Source of the DNA: an uncultured Butyricimonas sp.
GTDB taxonomy: Bacteria; Bacteroidota; Bacteroidia; Bacteroidales; Marinifilaceae
Assembly: GCA_944320555.1 (NCBI GenBank)
Contig: CALUHX010000007.1
Coordinates: 1 to 64,000 of the forward strand
DNA: 64,000 nucleotides
Direction: 5' to 3'
Shown: positions 26,528 to 36,149 of the stretch, piece after piece
Layout: every line of letters begins with the position of its first letter
Numbering within the stretch: the stretch's first letter is position 1
Notes under the pieces: model-generated
What the model saw: only the letters and a program-made list of their open reading frames with translations
What the model was told of the DNA's origin: nothing
Database searches by the model: none
Translations under genes and position numbers: made by a program

Positions 26528-28402
26528 TCAGAGGTCGCTGAGTTCGAGCCAGCGTGTCTCCTTCTCGTCGAGGAGGGCGGTGATTTCGCCGTGGCGGCGG
26601 GAGGTGGCCATGAGGCGGTCCGGGGTGAGGGAGCCGGAGGAGAGGTCGGCTTCGAGGGTGGCCCGCTCGGCGGTGAGGGTGTCGATGTCGGCCTCGAGCT
26701 GGCGCAGTTCCTGCTGTTCCTTGAAGGAGAGGCGGCGGGGCTTGGGGGCTTCCTGCGCGGCGCGGGGCTTGGGGGCGGGGGCCGGGGCGGCGGCGCGCTC
26801 GGCGGAGCGGGCGAGGCGTTCTTCCTCCTCGCGCTTGTCGGCGTACTGGGTGTAGTTGCCGGGAAAGTCGCGGATGGCGCCGTCGCCCTCGAAGGCGAAG
26901 ACGTGGTCGACGATTTTGTCGATGAAGAAGCGGTCGTGGGAGACGACGAGGAGGCATCCGGCGAAGGAGCGGAGGTAGTCCTCGAGGACGTTGAGGGTCA
27001 TGATGTCGAGGTCGTTGGTGGGCTCGTCGAGGACGAGGAAGTTGGGGTTTGCCATGAGGACGGTGAGCAGGTAGAGCCTCCGCCGTTCGCCCCCGCTGAG
27101 TTTGGCGACGGGGGTGTATTGCAATTTGTCCGGGAAGAGGAAGTATTCGAGGAATTGGGAGGCGGACATGACGCGGCCGTTGCCGAGGTCGACCCGCTCG
27201 GCGATTTCCCGCACGATGTCGATGGGACGGTCGTCGGGGCGGAAGGAGATGCCGGCTTGGCGGTAGTAGCCGTATACGACGGTCTCGCCTATGTCGATGG
27301 CGCCGCTGTCCGGCTCGATGGCGCGGGTCACGATGTCGAGGAACGTGGACTTGCCGATTCCGTTTCTGCCAATGATTCCGATTTTCTCGCCGCGGATGAA
27401 TTTGTAGGAGAAGTCGCGGATGAGGCAGCGGCCCTCGTAGCTTTTGCTGACATGGTGGAGCTCGAGGATTTTGCTGCCGAGGCGTTGTCCCTTGATGTCG
27501 AGTTCCAGTCGTTTTTCTTCAGGGCGGTGCGCCGCCGCGTCTTTCAGTCTGTAGAAATTGTCGATGCGGTAGCGGGCCTTGTGTCCTCGCGCCTGGGGCA
27601 TGCGGCGCATCCATTCCTGCTCGACGCGGAGGAGGTTGCGCGCCTTGTCGACGGCGGCGTTGGCGGCCTCTACGCGCTCGGCGCGCTTTTCGAGGTAGTA
27701 GGAATAGTTGCCCGCGTAGGTGTAGAGGCCGTAGTCGTCCAGTTCGATGATGTTGTCGCACACGCGGTCGAGGAAGTAGCGGTCGTGGGTGACCATGAGG
27801 AGGGTCGTCTGCGTGTCGTGCAGGTAGTCTTCAAGCCATTCTATCATGTCCGTGTCGAGGTGGTTGGTGGGTTCGTCGAGGATGAGGAAATCGGGATTTT
27901 TGATGAGGACTTTGGCGAGTCCGACCCGTTTGCGTTGTCCTCCGGACAGTTCCCGGATGGGTTGCCCGTAGTGGTTGATTTTTAATTTGGAGAGGATTTG
28001 CTTGATGTCGTTCTCCAGGTTCCACGCGTTGAGGGCGTCCACTTTGGGGATGAGGGTGGCGAGGGCGTCCGTGTCGTTGGCGGCCACGGCTTGCTCGTAT
28101 TCTTTGATGAGGCGCAGCACGGGCGTGTCGGTGTTGAAGACTTCCTCGATGACGGGGGTGTCGAGGTCAAGGCGGGGGTCTTGTTCGAGGTATCCCACGG
28201 TGATGTCATTACGGAAAATGACGGAGCCCGTGTCCGGCGATTCTTCCCCGGCGATGATGCGGAGGAGGGTGGATTTGCCCTTGCCGTTCGGGGCGATGAG
28301 GGCTGTTTTTTGGTTTTTGGCGATGCCGAAGGATATGTTTTCGAAGAGAAGTCGCTCGCCGAAGCGTTTGGAGAGGTTGTCCACTTGCATGAAGCTGATC
28401 AT
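26528..28402 (-). CDS. uup: ABC-F ATPase, Uup type
   Basis: ABC-F proteins are soluble twin ATPases that act on ribosomes. This one has 624 aa from the ATG at 28402; the frame is open upstream across the AlkD gene, but that part is an overlap. The two ATP-binding cassettes are complete: Walker A APNGKGKSTLLR and GRNGIGKSTFLD, signatures LSGGQRKR and LSGGERRR, and Walker B LILDEPTNHLD and LVLDEPTNDLD. The end (about 560-624) is an E/L/R-rich coiled coil, as in Uup, reached through an Ala/Pro-rich linker. Uup is linked to precise excision of transposons and to ribosome function. It lies 15 bp after the AlkD-like gene. Confidence 0.9.
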   Translation of the reverse strand: MISFMQVDNLSKRFGERLLFENISFGIAKNQKTALIAPNGKGKSTLLRIIAGEESPDTGSVIFRNDITVGYLEQDPRLDLDTPVIEEVFNTDTPVLRLIKEYEQAVAANDTDALATLIPKVDALNAWNLENDIKQILSKLKINHYGQPIRELSGGQRKRVGLAKVLIKNPDFLILDEPTNHLDTDMIEWLEDYLHDTQTTLLMVTHDRYFLDRVCDNIIELDDYGLYTYAGNYSYYLEKRAERVEAANAAVDKARNLLRVEQEWMRRMPQARGHKARYRIDNFYRLKDAAAHRPEEKRLELDIKGQRLGSKILELHHVSKSYEGRCLIRDFSYKFIRGEKIGIIGRNGIGKSTFLDIVTRAIEPDSGAIDIGETVVYGYYRQAGISFRPDDRPIDIVREIAERVDLGNGRVMSASQFLEYFLFPDKLQYTPVAKLSGGERRRLYLLTVLMANPNFLVLDEPTNDLDIMTLNVLEDYLRSFAGCLLVVSHDRFFIDKIVDHVFAFEGDGAIRDFPGNYTQYADKREEEERLARSAERAAAPAPAPKPRAAQEAPKPRRLSFKEQQELRQLEADIDTLTAERATLEADLSSGSLTPDRLMATSRRHGEITALLDEKETRWLELSDL

Positions 28403-28416
28403 AGGCCGTTGTGTTT

Positions 28417-29124
28417 TTAGAGTTGTGATTTGAGGAATTGTTGTCGTTTTTGTTCGGGAAAACGCTCGATGGCGTACCGGAGCATGGTGCGGGGCATGCG
28501 GCGGTAGCGGGGAAGGAGGTAGGCGGTGAGGGCCTCCTCGTCGCGCTTGCCGGCCTCGCGGAGTATCCATCCGACGGCCTTGTGGATGAGGTCGTGGGGA
28601 TGGTCGAGGAGGATGTCGGCGATGGCGAAGGCGTCGGAGAAGTCGCCCCGGCGCACGGGGTGCATGCAGGTGACGATGGCGACGCGCTGGCGCCAGAGGC
28701 GGCCGGAGCGCGCCCACTCGTAAAGGAGGGAGCGGTCGGCGAGCCAGGGGCCGAGTATCTTGTAGCAGGTGAGGTCGACGAGGTCCCAGTTGTTGAGGGC
28801 GTCGACGTGGTCGATGTAGAAGCGGGCGCACTCGTCCCGCTCTTCCCCGCTTTCCGCTTTTTCGAAACGGAGAACGAGGATGAGGAGGGCGGTGAGTCTT
28901 GTCTCGTGGACGGGGGAGGCGAGGAGCTCGCGGATGGTGGGAAGGGGGGCCTCCCGGTGGCGTTTCGCGATTTCTCTGGCGATGGGCACGGGCACGCCGA
29001 CGAAGAGGTCGCCCTCGCCGTATTCGCCCGGCCCGGTCTTGAAGAAGCGGGCGAGCGTGGCGGCTTTCGCGGGGTCGGCGCGCCTATTGAGTTCGTTTAT
29101 AATTTCTTGCGCGATAGGTTCCAT
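28417..29124 (-). CDS. AlkD-like DNA alkylation repair protein
   Basis: This 235-aa all-helical protein matches the AlkD family of HEAT-repeat DNA glycosylases. It shows the repeats with FVGVPVPIAREIAKRH, NNWDLVDLTCYKILGPWL and WRQRVAIVTCMHPVRRGD; the W and D of NNWDLVD and the R of WRQR correspond to residues that contact the lesion in AlkD. It would remove bulky or cationic alkylated bases. It is probably co-transcribed with the downstream ABC-F gene. Confidence 0.87.
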   Translation of the reverse strand: MEPIAQEIINELNRRADPAKAATLARFFKTGPGEYGEGDLFVGVPVPIAREIAKRHREAPLPTIRELLASPVHETRLTALLILVLRFEKAESGEERDECARFYIDHVDALNNWDLVDLTCYKILGPWLADRSLLYEWARSGRLWRQRVAIVTCMHPVRRGDFSDAFAIADILLDHPHDLIHKAVGWILREAGKRDEEALTAYLLPRYRRMPRTMLRYAIERFPEQKRQQFLKSQL

Positions 29125-29267
29125 GTGCGTTTCTCATCGTGTTCGGGGAGCAAAGGTAGCGATTGTTAGTAAAAAAGCGGCCGCTGTTATTAAAAAAAGG
29201 GCGGAAAATGGGGGCTTGTTTCTTTTTTATGTGTACTTTTACCCACGTAATAGTAAAATAGGAGATT

Positions 29268-30038
29268 ATGTCTAAGATTATAGCGATTGCTAATCAAAAA
29301 GGAGGCGTGGGAAAGACGACGACTTCGGTCAATTTGGCGGCAAGCCTGGCTATTTTGGAACAAAAGGTGTTGTTGGTGGACGCTGACCCGCAGGGGAACG
29401 CGACCACGGGGGTGGGTTTTGATTTGAAGGAACTGGAGGGGACGATTTACGAGTGTCTGGTGGAAGGGCTGGAGCCGGAGAAGGCCATATTGAAGACGGA
29501 GGTGGAGCACATGGATTTGTTGCCTTCCAATATAGATTTGGTGGGGGCGGAGCTGGAGATGTTGAATTTCGACGACAAGGAGCGGGTGATGGCGCGGATG
29601 CTGGGTAAGGTGAGGGAGAGGTATGACTATGTGCTGATAGACTGCTCGCCGTCGCTGGGGCTGTTGACGGTGAACTCGCTGGCGGCGGCGGATTCGGTGA
29701 TGATTCCGGTGCAGTGCCAGTATTTCGCTCTTGAGGGGCTGGGCAAGCTGCTGAACACGGTGAAAATCATTCAGAAGCGGCTGAACACGGGGCTGGAGAT
29801 AGAGGGGTTCGTGCTGACGATGTACGACGGGCGGGTGCGGTTGTCGAACCAGGTGGCGGCGGAGGTGAGGAAGCATTTTGGCGACATGGTGTTCAAGACG
29901 CCGATCCAGCAGAACGTGAAGTTGGCGGAGGCCCCGAGTTTCGGGCAGCCGGTGGTGTTGTACGACGCGGGCTGCCGCGGGGCGGAGAATTATTTGAGCC
30001 TGGCGAACGAGGTGGTGGAGAAAAACAATAAGAAATAG
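29268..30038 (+). CDS. parA: Chromosome partitioning ATPase ParA/Soj
   Basis: ParA drives separation of replicated chromosomes with ParB and parS sites. The 256-aa length is that of the short chromosomal (Soj) type. The deviant Walker A KGGVGKTTTSVNLAAS is at residues 10-25, and Walker A' and B are VDADPQGNATTGVG and VLIDCSPSLGLLT. It lies 17 bp before parB and starts the typical Bacteroidetes order parA-parB-DUF5683-lytic transglycosylase. No parS consensus was noticed nearby. Confidence 0.96.
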   Translation: MSKIIAIANQKGGVGKTTTSVNLAASLAILEQKVLLVDADPQGNATTGVGFDLKELEGTIYECLVEGLEPEKAILKTEVEHMDLLPSNIDLVGAELEMLNFDDKERVMARMLGKVRERYDYVLIDCSPSLGLLTVNSLAAADSVMIPVQCQYFALEGLGKLLNTVKIIQKRLNTGLEIEGFVLTMYDGRVRLSNQVAAEVRKHFGDMVFKTPIQQNVKLAEAPSFGQPVVLYDAGCRGAENYLSLANEVVEKNNKK

Positions 30039-30055
30039 TTTATTAATCAGGATAT

Positions 30056-30949
30056 ATGGCGAAGAAGAACGCTTTGGGAAGAGGTTTGAGCGCCTTGCTG
30101 GAGGACGCGGCCGGGCAGGTGAAGCCGAGGGAAGGGGCCGTTTCCACGATGCAAGACGAGTTGAAATTGAGTGATATACGTCCGAACCCGCGTCAGCCGC
30201 GCACGGAGTTTGACGAGGAGGCTTTGCGGGAGTTGGCGGCGTCCATCAAGTCGATAGGCGTGGTGCAGCCGATCACGGTGCGCGAGGCGGGGGAAGGGAA
30301 GTATGAAATCGTGGCGGGAGAGCGGCGTTTCCGCGCGGCCAGGTTGGCAGGGCTGGAGACCATACCGGCCTACGTGAAGAAGGTGGGCGATGAGTCGGTG
30401 CTGGAGATGGCGTTGATAGAGAATATCCAGCGGGAGGATTTGAACGCGATAGAAATTGCGCTGAGTTACGAGCGGCTGATAGAGGAGTGCAATCTGACGC
30501 AGGACGCGTTGAGCGAGCGGGTGGGGAAGAAGCGGACCACGATTTCCAATTATTTGCGCCTGCTGAAGTTGCCGGCGGCCATCCAGTTGGCGATAAAGGA
30601 GAAGAAAATCAGCATGGGACACGCCCGGGCGATAATCGGAATCGAGGACCCGGAGACGCAGTACATGGTGTTCGAGCAAATCATGAAATATGATTTCTCG
30701 GTGCGCAAGGTGGAGGAAATCGTGCGGGAGCTTATGAAGCCGGAGGAGGCCAAGGAGGAGGCGGAAAAGGCGAAGCCGAGGCCCATAGGCGATTACGCGG
30801 AGCTGCAGTCGCATTTGTCCCGTTATTTCGACACGAGGGTCGATTTGAAACGGAACGAGAGGGGAAGGGGCAAGATAGTGATTTCCTTCAAGTCCGACAG
30901 TGAGTTGGAACGTATTGTCGCTTTGTTGGATAAGATGAACACGAAATAG
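30056..30949 (+). CDS. parB: Chromosome partitioning protein ParB
   Basis: ParB binds parS and loads onto DNA as a CTP-dependent clamp. It has 297 aa. GRGLSALLED is at the N-terminus, and the ParB/sulfiredoxin-like CTP-binding domain has LAASIKSIGVVQPITV and GERRFRAARLAGLETIPAYV. The helix-turn-helix LTQDALSERVGKKRTTISNYL is near residue 150 and a C-terminal dimer domain follows. A charged E/K-rich linker sits around 225-240. The gene starts 17 bp after parA. Confidence 0.96.
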   Translation: MAKKNALGRGLSALLEDAAGQVKPREGAVSTMQDELKLSDIRPNPRQPRTEFDEEALRELAASIKSIGVVQPITVREAGEGKYEIVAGERRFRAARLAGLETIPAYVKKVGDESVLEMALIENIQREDLNAIEIALSYERLIEECNLTQDALSERVGKKRTTISNYLRLLKLPAAIQLAIKEKKISMGHARAIIGIEDPETQYMVFEQIMKYDFSVRKVEEIVRELMKPEEAKEEAEKAKPRPIGDYAELQSHLSRYFDTRVDLKRNERGRGKIVISFKSDSELERIVALLDKMNTK

Positions 30950-30952
30950 GAC

Positions 30953-31738
30953 ATGGGCGTGAGAGTTTTTTTGTTCAAAGGAATGTTGTGCGCGGCGTTG
31001 CTGTTGGCGGGAGGCGCGGCGGCTTCCGCGGGGGAAGGGACGCGCGCCTGTTGGGGGCGCGACACTTTGCCGGACCTTGGGCTGCCGGTCGTGGAGCCCG
31101 CGGAGGGGATTGACTCGCTAATCAACGAGATGGGACTTGCCGCCGACACGCTGAGCAAGAGAAAGAGGAAAATCATGGCGGAGCGGGCCGCCGGGAAGGT
31201 GCACTCGCCGCGCAAGGCCACGATTCTGGCCATGGTGCTTCCCGGATCGGGGCAGATTTACAACAGGGAGTGGTGGAAGGTGCCCATCCTTTACGCCGGG
31301 GTGGGGGCGGCCGTTTACGGCCTTTCCTGGAACGCCAGTTATTATAAGAAGTACCGGACGGCTTTCGTGGACTATACGGCCTATCTGAACCAAATCGCGG
31401 AGGACCAGGAGAACGACAGGGAGACTCCCTATCCCGCGGACAATTCGTGGGACAAGCTGATGGCGCCGGGTAGGACGGCGGAAGGCTATTCGGAGTCGAT
31501 GCGGACGCGTTTCCAGGACGTGCTCCAGACGAAGAAGGACCGTTACAAGCGTTACCGCGACATGATGTATATCGTGTGTGCGGGCATTTACGCCATCCAA
31601 ATCATAGACGCGGTGGTGTTCGCCCATTTCTATGATTTCGAGATTAATGAGGATTTGTCGATGAAGGTGTCGCCTTCGGCGGGGTTTTCTCCGGTGTGCG
31701 GGGGGACGGTCGGTTTGACATTGTCGTTTAAGTTTTGA
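30953..31738 (+). CDS. DUF5683 membrane protein
   Basis: This 261-aa protein has an N-terminal signal segment (residues 1-25) and the DUF5683 core: KATILAMVLPGSGQIYNREWWKVP, then a hydrophobic helix LYAGVGAAVYGLSW and a later segment MMYIVCAGIYAIQIIDAVVFAHF. It is likely an envelope protein. The family is always near parB and a lytic transglycosylase in Bacteroidetes, but its job is unknown. It starts 3 bp after parB and its stop is 11 bp before the transglycosylase start. Confidence 0.85.
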   Translation: MGVRVFLFKGMLCAALLLAGGAAASAGEGTRACWGRDTLPDLGLPVVEPAEGIDSLINEMGLAADTLSKRKRKIMAERAAGKVHSPRKATILAMVLPGSGQIYNREWWKVPILYAGVGAAVYGLSWNASYYKKYRTAFVDYTAYLNQIAEDQENDRETPYPADNSWDKLMAPGRTAEGYSESMRTRFQDVLQTKKDRYKRYRDMMYIVCAGIYAIQIIDAVVFAHFYDFEINEDLSMKVSPSAGFSPVCGGTVGLTLSFKF

Positions 31739-31749
31739 ATATTAAGGAT

Positions 31750-33318
31750 ATGCGTTTTACTATATTGCTATGTGTGGCGGGCCTTTTGGCCGCCGGCCCT
31801 GTTTTTGGGGAGGCGCGCGACACGCTGCGCTTGAAAATCGCCCCGCCGCGGGTGATGGTGCCGGAGACGGTGGTGCTGACGGATTCCATTCCGGGCGCGT
31901 TCATCGAGAAGTTGGACGCCCTTTACGAGATGTGGTATGTGACGAAACACGGGGGAGAGGGGGACGGAGGGTTGTTCTACGAGCCGGAGGGAGGGCAGGT
32001 CAGCATGCCCGATTCCGTCTATCTGGCCCGCCTCGACTCGTTGAACTCGGCCATCCGCTTGTCGTACAATGATATCGTGCGCAACTACATCGAGGTGTAC
32101 GTCGTGAGGGGAAGGGCGCAGTCCGGGGCGTTGCTTGGACTGAGCGACTATTATTTCCCCATTTTCGAGGAGGTGCTGGCGCGTGAGGGGTTGCCGTTGG
32201 AGTTGAAGTACCTGCCTGTCATCGAGAGTGCGCTGAATCCCAGGGCTTTCTCCCGGGCGGGGGCTTGCGGGTTGTGGCAATTCATGTACGCCACGGGGAA
32301 GATGTACGGGCTGGAGATTACTTCCTTTGTGGACGAGCGGCGCGACCCGGTGAAGTCGTCCGAGGCCGCGGTCCGTTATTTGAAGGATTTGTACAAGATT
32401 TATGAGGACTGGATTCTGGTCATCGCCGCCTACAATTGCGGCCCGGGCAATGTGAACAAGGCCATCCGGCGTTCCGGAGGCAAGAAGAATTATTGGGACA
32501 TTTATTACCTGCTTCCGCGGGAGACGCGCGGGTACGTGCCCGCGTTCATCGGCGCGATGTACCTGTTCAATTATTATGACAAGCACAACATCGCCGTGGT
32601 GGGGAACGAGTTGCCGTCGATGTGCGACACGATTATGGTGTCGGACGCTTTGCATTTCGAGCAGGTGACGAGCTTGCTCGACATTTCCGTGGAGCAGCTC
32701 CGGGACCTTAATCCGCAGTACAGGGCGGACATCGTGCCCGCCGGTTTCGGCAAGGTTTATCCGTTGCGGATGCCGTATAATTATGTCACGGAGTTTATCG
32801 ACCGGCAGGACACCATTTTCGCTTACCATCGTGCCGCCTATTTCGACGAGAGCGACCGCATGGCGGACCCCCGCGCGCGGTTCAAGAAGCATGCCCACGT
32901 GGCTCCGGCCAATCGCGCGAAGCTGGTCTACACGGTGAGGGAGGGGGACGTCATCGGAGGAATCGCCATGAAATTCGGCGTGCGGCTCAACGATTTGAAG
33001 TATTGGAACGGGAAGACGCGCAATCTTATCCGGGTGGGGGAGAAGCTGGTGGTGTACGTGCCCAAGGACAAGGTGGATTATTATAAGTCGAAGGCGGACA
33101 CCCGTTACGTCGGCCCGGCCTCGAACAACGACGCGGAGGTGGAGCCCCTCAACGAAGGCGAGTATTTCTACTACACGGTCAAGCAGGGTGATAATCTGTG
33201 GAGCATAGCCAAGAAATTCGAAGGAATATCGAATCGAGATATCATGAGGTGGAACGGCCTGAGCGAAAAGGCCGTCCGCAAGTTGAAACCAGGTCAAAAA
33301 CTAAAAATCAAGATTTAG
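31750..33318 (+). CDS. MltD-like lytic transglycosylase with two LysM domains
   Basis: This envelope enzyme cleaves glycan strands of peptidoglycan. From the ATG at 31750 it has 522 aa; a TTG 15 bp upstream overlaps the DUF5683 gene and is unlikely. The leader is a signal peptide. The SLT (lysozyme-like) domain has the catalytic Glu159 in LPVIESALNP, then AGACGLWQFM and IAAYNCGPGNVNKAI. Two LysM peptidoglycan-binding domains follow at about 393-437 (YTVREGDVIGGIAMKFG) and 474-520 (YTVKQGDNLWSIAKKF). This is the MltD layout. Confidence 0.92.
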   Translation: MRFTILLCVAGLLAAGPVFGEARDTLRLKIAPPRVMVPETVVLTDSIPGAFIEKLDALYEMWYVTKHGGEGDGGLFYEPEGGQVSMPDSVYLARLDSLNSAIRLSYNDIVRNYIEVYVVRGRAQSGALLGLSDYYFPIFEEVLAREGLPLELKYLPVIESALNPRAFSRAGACGLWQFMYATGKMYGLEITSFVDERRDPVKSSEAAVRYLKDLYKIYEDWILVIAAYNCGPGNVNKAIRRSGGKKNYWDIYYLLPRETRGYVPAFIGAMYLFNYYDKHNIAVVGNELPSMCDTIMVSDALHFEQVTSLLDISVEQLRDLNPQYRADIVPAGFGKVYPLRMPYNYVTEFIDRQDTIFAYHRAAYFDESDRMADPRARFKKHAHVAPANRAKLVYTVREGDVIGGIAMKFGVRLNDLKYWNGKTRNLIRVGEKLVVYVPKDKVDYYKSKADTRYVGPASNNDAEVEPLNEGEYFYYTVKQGDNLWSIAKKFEGISNRDIMRWNGLSEKAVRKLKPGQKLKIKI

Positions 33319-33319
33319 T

Positions 33320-34726
33320 ATGAACAAAAGTGTTGTGTTAATGGTCGCTTTACTCATCGCCGCTTTTTGGAGTTGCGGCACGGCGGCCGATCAAAAGAAA
33401 AATGAGCAGCCTGGAGTGATCCGGGTTGAAGTGCCTGAACGTCCCGAGGGACAAAAAGATGTCGTCGCGTTGCGTTGCGCGCCGCTGGATACCGTGCGCG
33501 TGGGATTTATCGGACTGGGAATGCGCGGTCCGGGAGCAGTGGAACGTTTCACCTACATTCCCGGCACCAAAGTGGTCGCTCTTTGTGACTTGCTTCCCGA
33601 GCGGGCGGGCAAGGCCAACGAGATTCTGACGAAGCGGGGTTTGCCCAAGGCTGTCGAGTATTCCGGAGAGGAGGGATGGAAAGCCCTTTGCGAGCGGGAC
33701 GATATCAATCTGGTGTATATCGTCACCCCGTGGCAGACGCACGTGGAGATGGCCGTTTACGCCATGGAGCACGGGAAACACGTGGCCGTGGAGGTGCCCG
33801 CCGCCATGGATCTTGACGAGTGCTGGCAGTTGGTGAACACCGCCGAGAGGACCCGCCTCCACTGTATGATGTTGGAGAATTGCGTGTACGACTTTTTCGA
33901 GCTGACCACGCTCAACATGGCCCAGCAGGGACTGTTCGGGACCATCGAGCACGTGGAGGGAGCCTATAACCATAATCTGGAGGAGTTCTGGCCTTACTAT
34001 CAAGGCAATTGGCGTCTTGATTTCAATGAGAAGCACGGGGGCGATGTTTATGCCACCCACGGCCTTGGGCCGGCCTGCCAGTTGCTGGACATCCACAGGG
34101 GCAACCGCATGACCCGCCTCGTTTCCATGCAGACGCAGGCCATCAACGGGCCGAAGATGGTGGAGAAGTTCAACAAGCGCAAGAGCGAGAACTTCCAGAA
34201 CGCCGACCAGACCTTGACGTTTATTCAGACGGAGAAAGGCCAGGTCATTCATCTGCAGCACAATGTGATGACTCCGCGTCCGTATAGCCGTATGTATCAA
34301 GTGACCGGCACCGAAGGGTTCGCCAACAAGTATCCCGTGGAAGGGTACTGTTTCCATTCGGCCGGAGCCATCGAGGGCGTGCCCGACCATGAGAATCTCA
34401 GCATGCACGATTTTGTCCCGGAGGACGTGAAAGAGGCGTTGATGGACAAATACAAGCACCCGATTCATAGGGAGTTGGAGGAAATGGCCAAGAAAATAGG
34501 CGGCCACGGGGGAATGGACTTTATCATGGACTACCGTCTTGTCTATTGCCTGCGTAACGGATTGCCGCTCGACCAGGACGTGTACGACGCCGCCGAGTGG
34601 TCGTGTATCGGGGCCTTGACCCGTCTTTCGCTTGAGAACGGCAACATGCCGGTGGAGTTCCCCGATTTCACCCGCGGGGCTTGGCAAAAGTTGAAAGGTT
34701 ATCACCACTATATGGCCGGAGAGTGA
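33320..34726 (+). CDS. GH109-type Gfo/Idh/MocA lipoprotein (putative alpha-N-acetylgalactosaminidase)
   Basis: GH109 enzymes use tightly bound NAD to hydrolyse alpha-N-acetylgalactosamine, for example from blood-group A antigen or mucin. This 468-aa protein has a lipobox-like FWSC near residue 19, so it is exported and lipid-anchored. The Rossmann motif VGFIGLGMRGPGAV is at about residue 60, EHGKHVAVEVPAAMDLDECW follows, and the catalytic region has GGDVYATHGLGPACQLL. The GH109 features GAYNHNLEEFWPYY and QHNVMTPRPYSRMYQ are present. It starts 2 bp after the transglycosylase. It could instead be a related oxidoreductase acting on another sugar. Confidence 0.85.
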   Translation: MNKSVVLMVALLIAAFWSCGTAADQKKNEQPGVIRVEVPERPEGQKDVVALRCAPLDTVRVGFIGLGMRGPGAVERFTYIPGTKVVALCDLLPERAGKANEILTKRGLPKAVEYSGEEGWKALCERDDINLVYIVTPWQTHVEMAVYAMEHGKHVAVEVPAAMDLDECWQLVNTAERTRLHCMMLENCVYDFFELTTLNMAQQGLFGTIEHVEGAYNHNLEEFWPYYQGNWRLDFNEKHGGDVYATHGLGPACQLLDIHRGNRMTRLVSMQTQAINGPKMVEKFNKRKSENFQNADQTLTFIQTEKGQVIHLQHNVMTPRPYSRMYQVTGTEGFANKYPVEGYCFHSAGAIEGVPDHENLSMHDFVPEDVKEALMDKYKHPIHRELEEMAKKIGGHGGMDFIMDYRLVYCLRNGLPLDQDVYDAAEWSCIGALTRLSLENGNMPVEFPDFTRGAWQKLKGYHHYMAGE

Positions 34727-34762
34727 GCGACAGGGCTCGCTTCTCCGTGTGAGGGAAAAAGA

Positions 34763-34794
34763 CAGAGGCGCGCTTCTCGGGAAGCGCGCCTCTG
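34763..34794. terminator. Bidirectional terminator between convergent genes
   Basis: A perfect 14-bp stem CAGAGGCGCGCTTC/GAAGCGCGCCTCTG with loop TCGG lies between the GH109 gene and the TlpA-like gene. Confidence 0.88.
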
Positions 34795-34830
34795 TTTGTG
34801 TTTTCCTTGCGTTAAGGAAGGAAACACTCG

Positions 34831-36147
34831 TTATATCAGTTGATTGAATAGATCCGAGATGGCGGGGTCGGATGGCCGGGGGGCGTTGGCGTCGTACACC
34901 CGCCCTTCCTTGTCGAGAATGATGAAGCGGGGGATGCCGCTTATTTTGAAATACGCCGAGAATGGCGAGTTGGTGGGGCATTTCTCGATGAGCTGCGCGC
35001 CGCCGAGCCGTTCGTCGCAGACGGTGCGCTGCCATTTCTCCCGGTTGGAGTCGCTGGAGATGCTGACGAAGGCGATGTCCTTGCCTGCGTATCGCTCCTC
35101 CAGTTTCTTCAAGTGGGGGATTTGTGCCCGGCAGGGGCCGCACCAGGTGGCCCAGCAGTCGATGTAGACGTATTTGCCCTTGAATTGCGACAGGGCGATT
35201 TCGTTGCCGTCCGTGTCGATGAAGGTGAAGTCGGGTATGGCTTTGCCCCGGAGGATGCGGCTCCATTCCTCGTATTCCCGTCTGATTTCTTTCCGGAGGG
35301 TGGCGGATTTCACTTTCCTGTCGAAGACGGCCATCAGTGGGGCGATTTCTTCCGCGCCCCGGAGAAGCATGTGGTTGGTCAGCACGGACTCCATGAGGAA
35401 GTCGGCCACGCCGCCTTGGGTGAAATGGGTGTCGATGTAGTCCATCTGGCTTTTGTTCACGTGATAGGTGTCATGCTCCGGAGCGGCGAACCACGCCACG
35501 AAATAGAGGGCTGCGCTCATGAAGTCCCGGTAGTCCGTGGTGGGCAGCAGGGTCGAGTCCTGCGTCATTTGTTCTTGCAGGAAGGGAATGATGTCCTTGG
35601 TCCATTGCCGGTATGTGAACATGCGGCTGAGTCCTTGGTAGCGCAGCCGTTTTTGCTCGAGCGCCTTGAAGGGGGCGGAGAGCGACGGTGTCGTTTCCAA
35701 CGCTTGGTGGTGGCGGTCGATTCTGTCCCGGATGATGCCGAGCACCTCCTCTTCCGTCATGTTTTGGCGGAGGGGGATGATGGATTGGCCGTGTCCGTCC
35801 AGGAACTCGTTTTCCGCCGCGCCTTTTCCCTCGAACTGGAAACGGGAGGCTCCTGTCGTTGGCTTGCCGTAGCGCATTGTGAAGTCGCATCCTGGCTCCA
35901 CATAGATGAGTTTTTTCATGCTTCCCGCCTGGAGTTGGGCATAGGCGGGTGCGTTGAGTTCGGTCCGCAGGACGGCTCCGTTCACGGTGTCATAGGGCAC
36001 TGCGAGGGTGTCGCCGTTGACGACGAGGCTCACCTTGTCGATGTTGTCGATGTAGCTTTTAAAAGTGACGGCGGCCTGCCGGGATTGGCATCCCGACAGG
36101 ATTCCCGCCGTCGCAATGAGAATGATTCGTATGGTAAATGTTCTCAT
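34831..36147 (-). CDS. TlpA-like thiol-disulfide lipoprotein (second copy)
   Basis: This 438-aa protein has a lipobox LSGC near residue 20 and is probably outer-membrane anchored on the periplasmic side. An N-terminal beta domain of DUF4369 type (about 25-120) is followed by a helical region. The C-terminal thioredoxin-like TlpA/AhpC domain has WCGPC with W335, C336 and C339. Both redox cysteines are present. Its match to the gene at 39686-41020 is close in design: both have W335. It is the last gene of the SusCD locus. Its substrate is unknown; TlpA proteins reduce or resolve disulfides. Confidence 0.85.
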   Translation of the reverse strand: MRTFTIRIILIATAGILSGCQSRQAAVTFKSYIDNIDKVSLVVNGDTLAVPYDTVNGAVLRTELNAPAYAQLQAGSMKKLIYVEPGCDFTMRYGKPTTGASRFQFEGKGAAENEFLDGHGQSIIPLRQNMTEEEVLGIIRDRIDRHHQALETTPSLSAPFKALEQKRLRYQGLSRMFTYRQWTKDIIPFLQEQMTQDSTLLPTTDYRDFMSAALYFVAWFAAPEHDTYHVNKSQMDYIDTHFTQGGVADFLMESVLTNHMLLRGAEEIAPLMAVFDRKVKSATLRKEIRREYEEWSRILRGKAIPDFTFIDTDGNEIALSQFKGKYVYIDCWATWCGPCRAQIPHLKKLEERYAGKDIAFVSISSDSNREKWQRTVCDERLGGAQLIEKCPTNSPFSAYFKISGIPRFIILDKEGRVYDANAPRPSDPAISDLFNQLI

Positions 36148-36149
36148 GT

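Noticed and set aside
29125-30060. A parS site near parAB
   Set aside because: No match to a TGTTTCACGTGAAACA-like palindrome was noticed around parA or parB; the site may be elsewhere.
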